The position numbers and the translations under genes are program-made. Under the pieces are notes generated by a model. That model had not been told where the DNA came from and did not search any database. It saw only the letters and a list, made by a program, of their open reading frames with translations. Below, piece after piece: positions 8,301-18,600 of a stretch of 64,000 nucleotides of DNA (position 1 is its first letter; each line of letters begins with the position of its first letter). The stretch spans positions 124,001-188,000 of the forward strand of contig JAFKAC010000057.1 of NCBI GenBank assembly GCA_025766275.1, read 5' to 3'. The stretch comes from Lactarius indigo (Eukaryota > Basidiomycota > Agaricomycetes > Russulales > Russulaceae).

Positions 8301-10081
8301 TCGTAGTTGCGTTCGGCTTCGTTCAGCGTGGCCGAGTAATATCCTATCGGGTGCTTGCGACCGTCATCTTTCTTTTGTAAAAGTACGGCGCCTACCGCGA
8401 ATCCGGATGCATCAACCTCCAATTCGAATTGGTCTTGTAGATTGGGATGCGCCAGTACCGGTTCTTCCGTGACGAGGCGTTTGAGAGTTTTGAACGCGCG
8501 GTCTTCGTCTTCTGTCCATTTCCATTCTGCATCCTTCCGGGTGAGTCGGTTTAGTGGTCGTGCATGAGTAGCGAAACCGCGGATGAAAAGGCGGTAAAAG
8601 TTGCAGAAGCCTAAAAAGGATCGTACGTCCCTGACCTTCGTTGGGGTTGGCCAGTCCTTGATGCCGCGAACTTTTACTGGGTCCATGCGTGTTACCCCCC
8701 GTTCAAGGATTACCCCCAGGTAATCCATCCGCGGTTGGTGGAACAAGCACTTCTCGAGTTTGAAATAGAGGTCGTGATCCTGGGCGACGCGAAGAACGTC
8801 AGTCACAGCGGCAATATGATCAGCCATGGTGGATCCTCTCCGTGTAGCGATTCCAATGTCATCCATATAGACACGAATAACTGTCCCTCGTAACTCGTGC
8901 TTCGCGATGGTGTCGCGGTAGATGTGGTTCATCATGGTTTGGAAGGTGGCTGGTGAGTTTGTGAGGCCGAAGAACATGACCGTTGGTTCGAAGAGACCGA
9001 ATTTAGTTTTGAACGCCGCCTTCTCCTGATCACCGTCACGTATGCGGACATTGTTATACCCCCAGCGGATGTCAAGTTTGGTATAGATATGGGCGTTGCT
9101 GAGGTCATAAATGAGGTCCTGGATAAGAGGGAGCGGGTATTGGTTGCGTATGGTATGTGAATTGATGACACGGTAGTCCTGTACGGGGCGTAGCTTTCCG
9201 TCCTTCTTTTTGACAAAGAAAAATGATGAGGCGTACGGGGAAATGGACGGTCGCAGATATCCTTGCTTAAGTTTCTCATCTAGGAACTCCTTAAGCTTCC
9301 CCTCTTCTTCTTGCGTTAACGGGTATATTTTGCAATCTATCGCAGATGGAGTGCCGGGTTTGAAGTCAATGGCGTGATCCCAAGGTCTTGCCGGGGGGAA
9401 TCGTTGAGATGCTTCTTCGCTGAAGAGCTTTTCAAAGGCGGCGTATGCCGTTGGCAGTTCTACAGGGTTGTCGTCTGTCTTGGCTTGGATAGCCAGTTCT
9501 GTGGACGTGGTTGCACGCAGGTATGTATTTTCCTCGTCCATTTCCAGGACGATTGCTTCCCTTTCGTCGTTAGTGAGCGCAGCTGCGATGACGGTATGAC
9601 AATTCGGACTGTCCTGTGTACTGATCACGACCGGCATGATCTCCTCGTGTATTACGGCGTCTCGCCAGTTAATGGTTGGCTCGTAGGTTGCCAACCACGG
9701 ATACCCTAGAACGATGCTTTCGTCTCCGAGGTCGGTTATAAGGAAGCGCATGGTTCTGTGATATCCCTTAGCGTATACATCCAAGTCGGTGAAGTGGGTG
9801 ATAGACCCAGCTTTGTTTTCTGTGTTGTCTATATTCCAAATCTTGCGTGGTTGTGGCAGGGGCTGGAGTCCAATGCCTAACTTTTTGGCAAAATTCGGAT
9901 GCATAAAGTTGTCGGTTGCTCCTGAGTCAACCAATGCTTTGATATCGGCCATTCGGTAATTCGTGCGAATCGAGACTGGAATTCGGAGAGATCGAAAGCG
10001 TGTCATGATTACGGAATTACAATTTAAAGCCCTCACCCAGGCCGATGGGTTCAGGCGCTCCGAAAACCCTCTTTCCCCCAT
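5333..10081 (-). CDS. pol: Pol polyprotein of inner Gypsy element (PR-RT-RH-IN-chromodomain)
   Basis: This is a single open frame of 1582 codons. In order it encodes an aspartic protease (DSGA, residues 52-55), a reverse transcriptase (YMDD, 405-408), an RNase H (EVDASG, about 555), and an integrase. The integrase has an HHCC zinc finger (about 762-802) and a catalytic triad D834, D895, E931; the last two are separated by 35 residues as in retroviral-type integrases. A GPF-type module near 1060 is followed by a chromodomain at about 1118-1165 with the KWKGY core. About 415 further residues follow the chromodomain and are conserved in the outer element but not recognised. Translation should require a -1 shift from gag; ATG 10081 lies in the overlap and may not be a real start. 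Confidence 0.95.
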   Translation of the reverse strand: MGERGFSERLNPSAWVRALNCNSVIMTRFRSLRIPVSIRTNYRMADIKALVDSGATDNFMHPNFAKKLGIGLQPLPQPRKIWNIDNTENKAGSITHFTDLDVYAKGYHRTMRFLITDLGDESIVLGYPWLATYEPTINWRDAVIHEEIMPVVISTQDSPNCHTVIAAALTNDEREAIVLEMDEENTYLRATTSTELAIQAKTDDNPVELPTAYAAFEKLFSEEASQRFPPARPWDHAIDFKPGTPSAIDCKIYPLTQEEEGKLKEFLDEKLKQGYLRPSISPYASSFFFVKKKDGKLRPVQDYRVINSHTIRNQYPLPLIQDLIYDLSNAHIYTKLDIRWGYNNVRIRDGDQEKAAFKTKFGLFEPTVMFFGLTNSPATFQTMMNHIYRDTIAKHELRGTVIRVYMDDIGIATRRGSTMADHIAAVTDVLRVAQDHDLYFKLEKCLFHQPRMDYLGVILERGVTRMDPVKVRGIKDWPTPTKVRDVRSFLGFCNFYRLFIRGFATHARPLNRLTRKDAEWKWTEDEDRAFKTLKRLVTEEPVLAHPNLQDQFELEVDASGFAVGAVLLQKKDDGRKHPIGYYSATLNEAERNYDIYDLELLAIVKALRHWRPLLAGSPHKIKIFSDHLNLQYWKTPQKISRRVAREVLELMEYDFEIHHIKGKNNGRADALSRRPDYDQGEGDNEGVVVLPPEVFVRAANTARALEIHPLLQTPRRRQDPKVVQAWVDAHQLKKIEGEWYKDGRLVVTGPMSAYRTIIHDHHDLPVHGHPGISRTQRIVERHYWWPRIRRDVYEYVSGCADCQRNKVNTRPTHAPLHPITAVMDAPPFHTIALDFITKLPVSQSYDSILTITDHDCSKASIFIPCNEEITAEETATLYVLHVFKRFGLPRKVISDRDPRFTSKFTKEVCRILGIKQNVSTAYHPRTDGQSERTNQWLEQYLRFWANERQDNWAAYLPIAEFAHNNWPHEHTKQSPFMLLMGYDPTADWTDKPSPIPRVVTRLTQLKEARQLAQTLIKKAQDSWVKHRSTPKYQIGDQVWLEGKHLRTNQPTAKLAARRHGPFKVVQVMSPYNYRLELPTQWSIHPVFHIDLLTPYKSTTMHGENFPRPPPDLVEGEEEYEVEAVLDSRHFGRRKKLQYLIKWKGYPDSENQWVDKDDVFAPAAIEAYQAARTTARRLKSAIEERQGEYHSYIRSTFTSMPTSPLRHVTTAILLDQVAQDAAAIIQDDEETVVPAVQLTPYTPANVRTGHITAQEWASLLQRFPNPARQPDDEQQPAVAHIFRDDNGAREPIAIIPPDDALIGTRGIFPTDRSNEGPGGDGSGGGLAEDGSGVGQRTVEVGAGEIERVAAAQAAMPDQTDSDDGDYYPVSHPLLRTNRDSANPGITPWLLHTDGTPMSRGRVRLPGVALHTPITRDDDPAQVLAPEGFRANRQPHHIHFPITGPDGVELQASHVQIVGGANPFVLGVIPGSPYLYGKPLYAAPRLSAANRAFIAHEDLVILAADKLTDRAFNRIGDESLVAEVTRYRAAAHEESRLQARIRQLRGMVLVAREDKMDCVYRLERADVFRRIEDEQREWIARDFQ

Positions 10082-12051
10082 AAGTCCTGCAATATCAAGT
10101 CCTTCACTTCATCTGGGGCGTTGGCTACTCCTGTAAGCCACTCTTTGGCTCGTTCCTCCGCCGTTTTGCTGGTCGAAGCGGCTTGTATTTGGGCGGGTGG
10201 TGCTTCTTGTGCATAGTAGTCGGTTTCCGTCATTCGGATGGTAGACGGTCCGGGTTCTTGTGGTCTCCACTGTCGCGGCTGTCGTGGATGGGGGCAGTTT
10301 CGTGAGAGGTGGCCTGGTGCGTTACAATTATAGCACAGGACTGTCCTTAAGTCTCGTCGCATCCCCCCTCTTCCGCGTCCTCTAACTCCAGGGCCCCCTC
10401 TTGGCGGGAACGGGGGTAGGTTAGTGTATGGTGGTTTACCATAGTCGATCTCTTCTGATCCGGCCAGTCTTGCCCTAGTTCGGTCGGCGGAGGTATCCAT
10501 AGCCCAGGGATTTGCGAGATTCTGTGGGACGCTCCAACTAGCATTACCCGTTTTCTTCGGCTTATTGTCCTTGTACTCATCCACTCTGGCTCTAATATGG
10601 ATGTAATTACGTTGCCGGCGAAGCGTTGCTCGCTTCCATTCGTCGAAGGTTTCCGGCTCGTCTAGGTCGTAGGTTTTTTCATATAATTTCTTGGGGAGCC
10701 CTTTCGTGAAGAGGTCGATCGTTTGTGGGTCGTTAAGGCGGTAGCCTGCTTTTCTGGCCGCTTCTTCGAACTCGTTGACGTACTTGTCGATATCCCCATC
10801 GACCATTTTGAGGCCTTTCCTTAGCAGGGCTTGAGCCTGTTCTCGTTCAAGGGTATTGACGAACCTTTGGTTGAACCCTTCTGCCACCGCGTTCCACAAA
10901 TCTCGTGTATGTTGGTCTATACCTCGTTGTATTTGCCGATTAAGCCACTTGAGGTACGAAAGTACCCATTCGCTGACGGATACTCCCTTGATGTAGGAGA
11001 GGAAGAGTAGACATCTTCGATAGTCGTTGCGCATGACGGGAGTGTCGAGGTTCATCCCCCAATATACGTGCCATTGCGTGAGGAAGGAGTCTACTTTAGT
11101 GCGATCTCCGTCGAAGATAGTGGGGGGTTCACCGGTTAGTTTTTCATGTCCATGCCCCCCTCCTCCATGCCCCCCTCCTCCTGCACCTCCGCCGCCTCCG
11201 CCCCCTCCTGGGGATCCTCCTTCTGGCGGGTTGTTCGGGAGGTCAGGCGGGTTTCCTCCTCTTCCTTGGCGTCGGGGGAAGTCGTCCCCCGGGGGTCCTC
11301 CCCACCCTGGCGGGGGGTCTAGTGGCATTCCTCGTCTTCCTCCATCCCCTGATGGGGGGTCTCCTTGGTCGGGTCCGATGGCGCGAAAGATTGCCGCGTC
11401 GTCCGCGGTCATTCGATGTCCTGTCTCAGGATTGATAGGCATGAGGTTTCGTTGAGATTCTTGTCTGATTGCTTCGGCCGCTTCTCGCGCTGCTTGTTCT
11501 CTGACGGCCATGATTTCTTCTGCCGTCATGGTTGTTGTTGCCATTTCTGCCGCGGGCGATCGTACGTGGATTACTTCTGGCTGCTCTGAGATGTGTAGGG
11601 ACTCAGCTTGTTGGATAGTGTATTGTTCGATAGGTCCAACGCTTGCCGGATGGTTTTCCTCACTTTGTTCTTCTTCTTCGGTTTCTTCGCTTACTGCCTC
11701 TCCAGTAGAGTGCTCTCGTATCTGGCCGTCGATAGGCCCCCAGTCGGCTCTCGAATTGAGTTCTCGTGCGTCGATATCGCACTGGTACTGCCTTCCTGCT
11801 GGTCTGATGACGTCCCAGCGGTGATCTATGGGATTCCACGTAGTTTCTACCCAACACAGGTGGTCGAAATTAAACTCAACAGGTCGGAACCGTGTAGGTC
11901 CGTTGAATTCCACGAAGTATCCGGTTTCGTCTCCTCGTTCCCTCCAGCGGGCTGCTCCTAGGAACCTGGTTGGTACGTTGCGATCTCCTCTTCGTTCTAA
12001 ATGATAGGGACGGAAGCTCGTCCACTGATCGCGTGTGTTGACGGTCGCCAC
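10051..12051 (-). CDS. gag: Gag polyprotein of inner Gypsy element (apparent GUG start)
   Basis: This 666-residue Gag frame has an acidic N-terminal region, a glycine-rich stretch, a capsid-like centre and a CCHC zinc knuckle (CYNCNAPGHLSRNC, near residue 570). It is colinear with the outer Gag and many codons differ only synonymously, so the protein has been under constraint. The first codon of the conserved region is GTG at 12051 with A at -3 and G at +4. A TAA in the same frame lies at the LTR/primer-site junction a few codons upstream. I see no ATG in the leader, and the first in-frame ATG comes about 500 nt into the conserved coding region. Gag overlaps pol by 31 nt. Confidence 0.88.
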   Translation of the reverse strand: MATVNTRDQWTSFRPYHLERRGDRNVPTRFLGAARWRERGDETGYFVEFNGPTRFRPVEFNFDHLCWVETTWNPIDHRWDVIRPAGRQYQCDIDARELNSRADWGPIDGQIREHSTGEAVSEETEEEEQSEENHPASVGPIEQYTIQQAESLHISEQPEVIHVRSPAAEMATTTMTAEEIMAVREQAAREAAEAIRQESQRNLMPINPETGHRMTADDAAIFRAIGPDQGDPPSGDGGRRGMPLDPPPGWGGPPGDDFPRRQGRGGNPPDLPNNPPEGGSPGGGGGGGGAGGGGHGGGGHGHEKLTGEPPTIFDGDRTKVDSFLTQWHVYWGMNLDTPVMRNDYRRCLLFLSYIKGVSVSEWVLSYLKWLNRQIQRGIDQHTRDLWNAVAEGFNQRFVNTLEREQAQALLRKGLKMVDGDIDKYVNEFEEAARKAGYRLNDPQTIDLFTKGLPKKLYEKTYDLDEPETFDEWKRATLRRQRNYIHIRARVDEYKDNKPKKTGNASWSVPQNLANPWAMDTSADRTRARLAGSEEIDYGKPPYTNLPPFPPRGGPGVRGRGRGGMRRDLRTVLCYNCNAPGHLSRNCPHPRQPRQWRPQEPGPSTIRMTETDYYAQEAPPAQIQAASTSKTAEERAKEWLTGVANAPDEVKDLILQDLWGKEGFRSA
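10063..10069 (-). promoter_or_regulatory. Probable -1 frameshift site of inner Gypsy element
   Basis: The minus strand reads G GGT TTT in the Gag frame, four codons before the Gag stop, with Pol in the -1 frame. It matches the outer element's heptamer at 2727-2733. Confidence 0.65.
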
Positions 12052-12057
12052 AATGGG

Positions 12058-12068
12058 ATCTTGGTCTT
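12058..12068 (-). other. Self-priming primer binding site of inner Gypsy element
   Basis: On the minus strand AAGACCAAGAT begins 2 nt after the 5' LTR. It is the exact complement of ATCTTGGTCTT read from 12271 down to 12261 in that LTR. Arrangement and spacing are the same as in the outer element. Confidence 0.75.
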
Positions 12069-12070
12069 AA

Positions 12071-12516
12071 TGTAACGCCGTCACAGCGTTAGCTCGACTA
12101 GAGCGTAGATGAAGGCGACTTAGATAACTTAGCTGGTCACGCCCAGAGACGTATGGCACGAAGGCTTTATCCTAGATGTTCGAAGACACTAGTTATGACG
12201 ATGGCTCTACTCCAACGTAGAGGCGAAGAGAATTCTCGAGACAGAAAGTGACGATTGAAGAAGACCAAGATGGCGTATCTTGGTCTTCCGCAGCTACCTT
12301 AAATACAAGAAAAGCAGGCTTTCAAGCGCTGCTATGAGTCACCGTACCGTAGCGTCCAACGTATCGCGTAAGTACCGCAATCCTAATACTACTACTACCT
12401 GTACTAGGATCGAGTCATCTCCCAACGCCTAACTCCTACCGTAAACTCCGAGTCCGTGACTAATATACCTTACCGCCGTAGCCACAACCGGTACAGTAAG
12501 GGTTCGAAACGTAACA
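12071..12516 (-). repeat. 5' LTR of inner Gypsy element
   Basis: This 446-bp LTR appears identical to 4857-5302. It abuts target-site copy cgcga at 12517-12521 on its outer side and the primer site on its inner side. Confidence 0.95.
12259..12305 (-). promoter_or_regulatory. LTR core promoter and hairpin of inner Gypsy element
   Basis: The minus strand has TATTTAA (12305-12299). The predicted RNA 5' end is A12271, again 34 nt from the first T. The same 12-bp hairpin seen in the outer LTR surrounds it. The start site is inferred from primer-site complementarity. Confidence 0.65.
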
Positions 12517-15055
12517 CGCGACACCAACAAGATGAACAGGTGATCAAGGTGTGGGCGGACTCCCACCAATTAAAGAAGATACAGGGAGAATGGTACAAAG
12601 ATGGCAGGTTCGTGATAACTGGACCAGCATCGACGCACCGCGTACTGATCCACGACCATCATGATCTGCCAATACACGGACATCCGGGAATCGTGAGAAC
12701 GCAACGGATCCTGGAAAGACATTACTGGTGGCCACGACTACGAAGGGATGTCTACGAATACGTACAAGGATGCGCCGAATGCCAGCGAAATAAGGTCAAT
12801 ACGCGACCTATACGCGCGGCCCTACACCCCATCACACCAGTGCTTGATGCACTTCCCTTTCAAACGGTGGCGGTAGACTTCATCACCAAGCTGCCGGTAT
12901 CAGAAGGACACGATAGCATTCTCACCGTCACTGATCACGATTGCAGTAAAGCCTCAGTATTCATACCATGTCGAGAAGAGATAACCGCAGAAGAAACCGC
13001 CACGCTGTACGTCCGTCACGTTTTCAAATGATTCGGACTACCGCGCAAAATCATCAGCGATCGAGACCCGCGGTTTACATCCAAATTTACCAGAGAAGTA
13101 TGCCGAATCCTGGGAGTCCAGCAAAATATATCAACGGCGTACCATCCGCGCACCGACGGGCAGTCCGAAAGAACTAACCAGTGGCTGGAACAGTACTTAC
13201 GCTTTTGGGTAAACGAGCGTCAAGATAACTGGACCACGTATCTGCCAATCGCCGAGTTCGCACATAACAATTGGCCTCATGAGCACACAAAACAGTCACC
13301 ATTCCAACTCTTGATGGGGTACGACCCACGAGCTGATTGGACCGATAAGCCATCCCCTATTCCGCGAGTCACCACGCGACTAACTCAGCTGAAAGAAGCC
13401 CGGGAAGATGCCCAACGCCTCATGAAAAAGGCACAAGAAGCATGGGTGCGCAACAAAGATACGCCCAAATTCCGCATCAACGACCTCGTGTGGCTGGAAG
13501 GGAAGCACCTCCGAACAAATCAACCTACGGCGAAATTAGCGGCGCGATGCCACGGACCTTTCAGGGTAACTCAGTGTTCCATATTGATCTTCTCACACCC
13601 TACAAGCAAACTCCCCTACATGGGGAAAACTTTACACGCCCGCCGCCAGAATTGGTCGATGGAGAGGAGGAATACGAAGTCGAGGCCATTCTGGACTCTC
13701 GGCATTTCGGAAGACGCAAGCGCCTCCAGTATCTTGTCAAATGGAAGGGCTATTCGGACTCGGAGAATCAGTGGGTCGATAAGGATGACGTCTTCGCACC
13801 AGAAGCAGTTCGCTCGTATCAGGAAATGCAAGCGCGCGGGCGACAGGTTAAAATGAACGGTGCAGGAGTCGAAGGAAGTCATCCCTCTTTCCTTCGATCT
13901 ATCATCTCTCACATGCCCACTTCCCCTCTACGCCATGTCACCCAAGCGGCACTCCTCGACTCCCTCGCACAAGACGCCAACGCCCTCTTGGCTGAAGACG
14001 ACGACACCGAGGTACCCAACCCTCAAATCACCCCATGGACACCTCTTAGACCAGCAGAGGGGCCCATCACCGCTCAAGAATGGGCCCACGTCATCAGCCG
14101 ATTCCCCGATCCAACCACCACTCCCGACGGAGGAGTCGTCCACGTCTTTCGAGACGAGCACGGGCAGCGCGAGCCGATCGCCGCTATCCCCCCAAGCGAC
14201 GACCTCATCGGCGTTCGCGGAGTTTTCCCGAGCAACGACCAGCGTTCAAGCGCTGATGGAGTACGAACTGGAGGGGTGGAAGAGAGTAGCAGCGGAGTGG
14301 CAGAAGGAGCAGTTGGACTCAGCCGCGGCCCGACTGAGGGAGATGCGCGAGCGACGGCAGCGATGGAGGCTGCTGAGGCTGGCCATGACGATGACGATTA
14401 CTACCCGGCACGGCACGCCTTCCTTCGAACGAAAAGCGACCCTACTAATCCCCTCATCACGCCCTGGCTCGTCTACACTGACGGGTCCCCCATGTATTGA
14501 GGACGTGTGCGTGTGCCCGGCGCCGCCGATCATCGTCCGTTCACCACCGCCGACGACCCCGCGCATGTCATTGCGCCTGAAGGGTTCCGGGCGAACAGAC
14601 GACCCCATCACATTCAATACCCCATCACCGGGCCCGACGGAGTAGAGCGGGACGCTTCCCACGTCCAAATCATCGGAGGGGCCGACCCCCTCATACTAGG
14701 GGTCATACCGGGGTCGCCTCACGTGTACGGTAAGCCCTTCTATGCCGAGCCACACGTGTCGGCGGCCCTTCGCCCCACGTACCCCCATGAGGACCTTGTG
14801 GTCTTCGAGGCGGATCGCGTCACGGACCGCGCACTCAACCGCATCAACGACGAATCCCTCACCGCGGAGGTCACGCGCTTCCGCGCGGCCAGCTATGAGT
14901 TGGATCGACTCCGAGCCCGAGTGGCTCAACTCCGCGCCATGATCGAGTGCGCCCAAGACGACCGACGCGACGCCATCTATAGGCTGGAGCGTGCCACTGC
15001 GCTAGAGCGCATCGCCGACGAGCAGCAGGATTGGCCGGCGAGGGACTTTCGGTGA
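12517..15055 (+). pseudogene. pol: Outer Gypsy Pol, second part (integrase, chromodomain, C-terminal tail), broken
   Basis: Pol resumes after the target-site copy with the integrase zinc finger (HDHHDLPIHGHPG, then CAECQ), the DDE core, and a chromodomain with a KWKGY core near 13740. The same long C-terminal tail as the inner Pol follows, ending at TGA 15053-15055. Against the inner Pol it has three breaks. A TGA at 13029-13031 replaces an Arg codon inside the integrase. About 58 nt are missing near 13575, between integrase and chromodomain, and shift the frame. A TGA at 14498-14500 replaces a CGA in the tail. Both stops fit C-to-T change at CpG. The tail after 14500 stays open, so the damage is recent. 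Confidence 0.88.
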
Positions 15056-15072
15056 GTCGGGGTCTCACGCTG

Positions 15073-15081
15073 AAAAGGGGG
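15073..15081 (+). other. Polypurine tract of outer Gypsy element
   Basis: AAAAGGGGG lies just upstream of the 3' LTR and is followed by TGA, the same arrangement as in the inner element. Confidence 0.7.
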
Positions 15082-15084
15082 TGA

Positions 15085-15603
15085 TGTCACGTTTTGGACT
15101 TTTGGTATTGTGGTACGACGACTTCTGAGGACCCTTACTGTACCGGTTGCAACTATGGCGGTAAGGTATATTAGTTGCGGACTTAACCACGGTGATACGG
15201 TAGTGCGATAGGCGATACGGTACGATAGCTGACTGATGACAGACGCCACTAATACTGGTAGTAGTGGTACTAGGATTGAGTTACTTACGCGATACGTTGG
15301 ACGCTACCTACTGTGACTCATAGCAGCGCTTGAAAGCCTGCTCGACTTGTATTTAATCTGTCTCGTGAAGACCAAGATACGCCATCTTGGTCTTCTTGAA
15401 TCGTCACTTGTTTCATTCTACTTCTTCGCATCTATAAGGCTTCCGACTTCGTTCGTTGAAGCACTCAAGAGGCTTGCCGGTGTACCTTCGCGTATTCATC
15501 AAGGCAAGAGCACGGACTTCCAAGTCGTCGTGCCGGTTGCATATCGCTAAGTTGTTATCGCCATCCCGGGCTCAAGTCGAGCTAACGTCGTGACGACGTT
15601 ACA
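15085..15603 (+). repeat. 3' LTR of outer Gypsy element
   Basis: This 519-bp copy of 154-672 differs at 15156 (T instead of C). The target-site copy gtcac follows at 15604-15608. Confidence 0.95.
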
Positions 15604-18600
15604 GTCACAGTGCAGAGGAATGGGGGAGGATACCTCATACCCCAGTTCTCCAAGAAAGGTGGCATACCACTGAGCCTGGTTAGAGGCATCTGAGAGGCTC
15701 ATGTATTCTGCCTCAGTGGTGGACTGCGCAATTGTCTTTTGCTTTCTGGTACACCATGAAATGGCTCCATTTGCAAGCAGGTAGACAAAACCTGAGGTGG
15801 AGTGCTTTTCTTCCTGATCTCCCCAGGAAGCGTCGCAGTAGCCATGAAGGCCTTCACCACCATTGCTGTTCCCTCCAGCATAGCGTAACGAATAGTCCTT
15901 GGTGCTATTAAGATAGGCTAGGACATACTTGGCTAGGCGTAAATGCTGAGGTGAGGGGTTGGAAGCAAATTGGCTAAGGCGCGCAACAGCGAAGGAAATA
16001 TCAGGTCTGCTTCCAATCTGCGCATATAGCAGGGACCCGATTATCTGTTGATACTTCTTAATCTCAGAAGTAGAGGCCTGATCTGTGTTCTTGATCAAGT
16101 GTGCCTCGGCGCCAGAGGGAAGAGGGGTATATACTGGATTGGAATCAGTCATTCCAAAGTGTTCTATTACATCGCGGATGTAGTCTGACTGGTTGATCTC
16201 CATAGTGCGATTAGCACGATCTCTGATGATGTTAACACCGAGATAGGACTGGATCTCTCCCAGGTCGGTCATCTCATATCGACTAGATAGAGACACCTTC
16301 AGATCTTTAATCTTTGATAGAGAACTTCCGAGTATAGTGATGTCATCTACATATAAGATCACGAAAAGTGTATCACCCCCCTCTTGAAGATGATACACGT
16401 ATACTCCTGCATCAGAGTACGTCCGCGTAAAGCCTAGGTCAACTAGGACCCCATGGAACTGCACATTCCATGCGCGGGAAGCTTGCTTCAGGCCATAAAG
16501 GGCCTTCTGCAGCCGGCACACAAGGTGCTCGGAGCCAGCTGTGACGAAACCGACTGGTTGCTCCATATATATTTCTTCCTCCAGTTCCCCATGAAGGAAT
16601 GCCGACTTGACATCCATCTGGTGAATATGCCAGTCTTCAAGCGTAGCCAATGCGAGAAGGAGTCGCAGGGACTCAAAGCGGGCAACTGGGGAGAAAGTTT
16701 CGTCAAAGTCCACCCCCTCTAGTTGGGTGAACCCTTTTGCCACTAGCCTAGCACGAAAGCGTCCATCTGCTTTCTTCTTAAACACCCATTTACACTTAAC
16801 CACCTTCCTTCCTTCAGGAAGGGGTTCAAGCCTCCAGACAGCAAGCTTGTCGAGAGCATCCAGTTCATACTGACATGCTTCAAGCCAATCGGCAGCTTGG
16901 TCAGACTCCATGGCTTGCTTAAAGGTCTGTGGGTCCTTGTAACCAGGAACCTCAGCAGCGTTCAGCAAGTCCATCATTCCCAGTCTACTGCTCCCAGGCA
17001 CAAATTCATCGTTGTCCTCTGTGAAGTAGCGAGGATTTGTGAATCGTACCCTTGTTCCACGCCTTGGGCGAGGAGGGGAAGTAACTGGCCCATTCCTCGG
17101 AGATCTAGGTGTTTCCCTAGGAGGAGAGATGTCCCTATTGAAGTTAGGGGCAGGGATTGGGGCAGTTACTACAGGCGGTCTCCCTTGCGAGCGAGTGCGA
17201 GGGCGCCTTGGAGTGGTAGGAGCAGGGGCTTGGGATGGAGGAGTGTGATAGATAGTCTGGTCGGCGGGATTTGGAGAGGTGTTGGGGGGTGTGCTAGGCT
17301 GTTGTATTGGTACTGCGGGCACCTGGACAGGTGGTAAGACAAAGACTGGTGTCTGAGGTGCCGCAGGGGCAACAGCTGGCGTAGGCTGACTAGGCACTAC
17401 AAAGAATATCTCACCGGCAACAGCAGCCCCTTTAGCAGGTTCGCCGGACACGGGAGAAGTGATTGGTTGGTTGGAGTGACTAGTCAGGTCACTCAGGGAT
17501 GGGAAGGTGGCTTTGTCAAATGTAACATCTCGTGAAGAGACGAAGCACCGGCTATGTCTATCCCAGAGTTTGTAACCCTTTGAATTGGGTTCATAGCCCA
17601 CAAACACGGCTTCCTTTGATTTAGGATCTAATTTGCGCCGGTTGTGTTCTGGTACATGATAGTAGGCTTTGCAGCCAAATACTCTAAGGTAAGAGACATC
17701 TGGGACTGTACCATCCCAGAGCTCCAGCGGAGTTTTCCACTCATTTGAACGGGTGGGAGTGCGATTATAGATGTGCACTGCAGTTTGAACTGCTTGTTCC
17801 CAAAAGCCAAGGCTAAGACCTGCATGATGAAGCATGCTGGTGCCTTTTTCCATGATAGTGCGGTTAAACCGCTCGGCTCTCCCGTTCTGTTGTGGAGAAT
17901 AAGGCATCGTAAGCATATGCTCAATCCCTTCCTCCAGAAGGATGTCCTTAAGGATATTGTTGACATACTCGCCACCACGATCTGAGTGCAGGGTTTTAAT
18001 GGGCTTATTTTGTTGTTTTTCAGCCCATGCCTTGTAGTGTAGGAAGGCACCCGTAAACTCGTCTTTGGACTTCATAGGGATGACAACTGCAGCTTTTGAG
18101 AAGTCATCTATGAAGGTGGCAAAGTATTTGTTGCCCTGGATAGAGTTACTCTGTAGTGGGCCAACAAGGTCACTGTGCACAAGTTCAAGGGATTCTTGTG
18201 CACGCTTCTGGGAAGGGGGAAAAGGTTTGCGGGTGGACTTGCCAAGTTCACACCCATGACAGGGACCTTCTTCCTCAGGGGATTCATTTATGTTAAGTCC
18301 TTTTACGGACTTCGGAGCATATCTTTGGAGCGCTTCTTTGGACATATGTCCCATGCGCTGATGCCAGACATCAAGGCTAGCAGATGCAGTTGCTTGGGCA
18401 TTTACTTTATGGTGCCCATCAAGCCAATATAGGCCTGAAGCCTTGTGTCCTTCCGCAATGGTTTTCCCATCATACCTTATAGCAAAGGTAGTGGCATCAA
18501 AACTTACTATGGCCCCCTTAGCTGTTAGGGCAGGGGTGGACAGTATACGCGAATGCGTATTAGGTAGGTGCAGCACATTGGAGATTTTTAGGTCATACCC

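Larger units (their letters stand above)
4857..12516 (-). mobile_element. Inner Ty3/Gypsy chromodomain LTR retrotransposon (apparently intact)
   Basis: This 7660-bp element on the minus strand has two 446-bp LTRs (4857-5302 and 12071-12516) with no difference visible by eye. It is flanked by the target duplication cgcga (4852-4856 and 12517-12521). In its own orientation the order is LTR, self-priming site, gag, pol in the -1 frame, polypurine tract and LTR. Gag and Pol are each one uninterrupted frame with all catalytic motifs present. It belongs to the same family as the element it entered, with diverged LTRs but colinear proteins. Identical LTRs and open frames suggest very recent transposition and possible current activity. 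Confidence 0.95.
154..15603 (+). mobile_element. Outer Ty3/Gypsy chromodomain LTR retrotransposon (interrupted, defective)
   Basis: The element is bounded by two 519-bp direct repeats (154-672 and 15085-15603) that begin TGTCACG and end GTTACA, and by the target duplication gtcac (149-153 and 15604-15608). Order is LTR, primer site, gag, pol with protease, reverse transcriptase, RNase H, integrase and chromodomain, a long C-terminal tail, polypurine tract and LTR. It sits inside the Copia pol gene on the opposite strand. It is itself split after 4856 by the inner Gypsy element. By eye the two LTRs differ at one position (C225 versus T15156), which indicates a recent insertion, yet pol carries two stops and a deletion. 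It is therefore not autonomous as it stands. Confidence 0.95.

Noticed and set aside
15547..15603. Apparent Copia protein end reading VVTTLARLEPGMAITT
   Set aside because: These codons are Gypsy LTR sequence past the insertion point. The true Copia continuation is at 1-148.
17169..17372. Proline-rich frames overlapping Copia Pol and other long opposite-strand frames in gag/pol
   Set aside because: They are shadows of the real coding frames and lack their own motifs.
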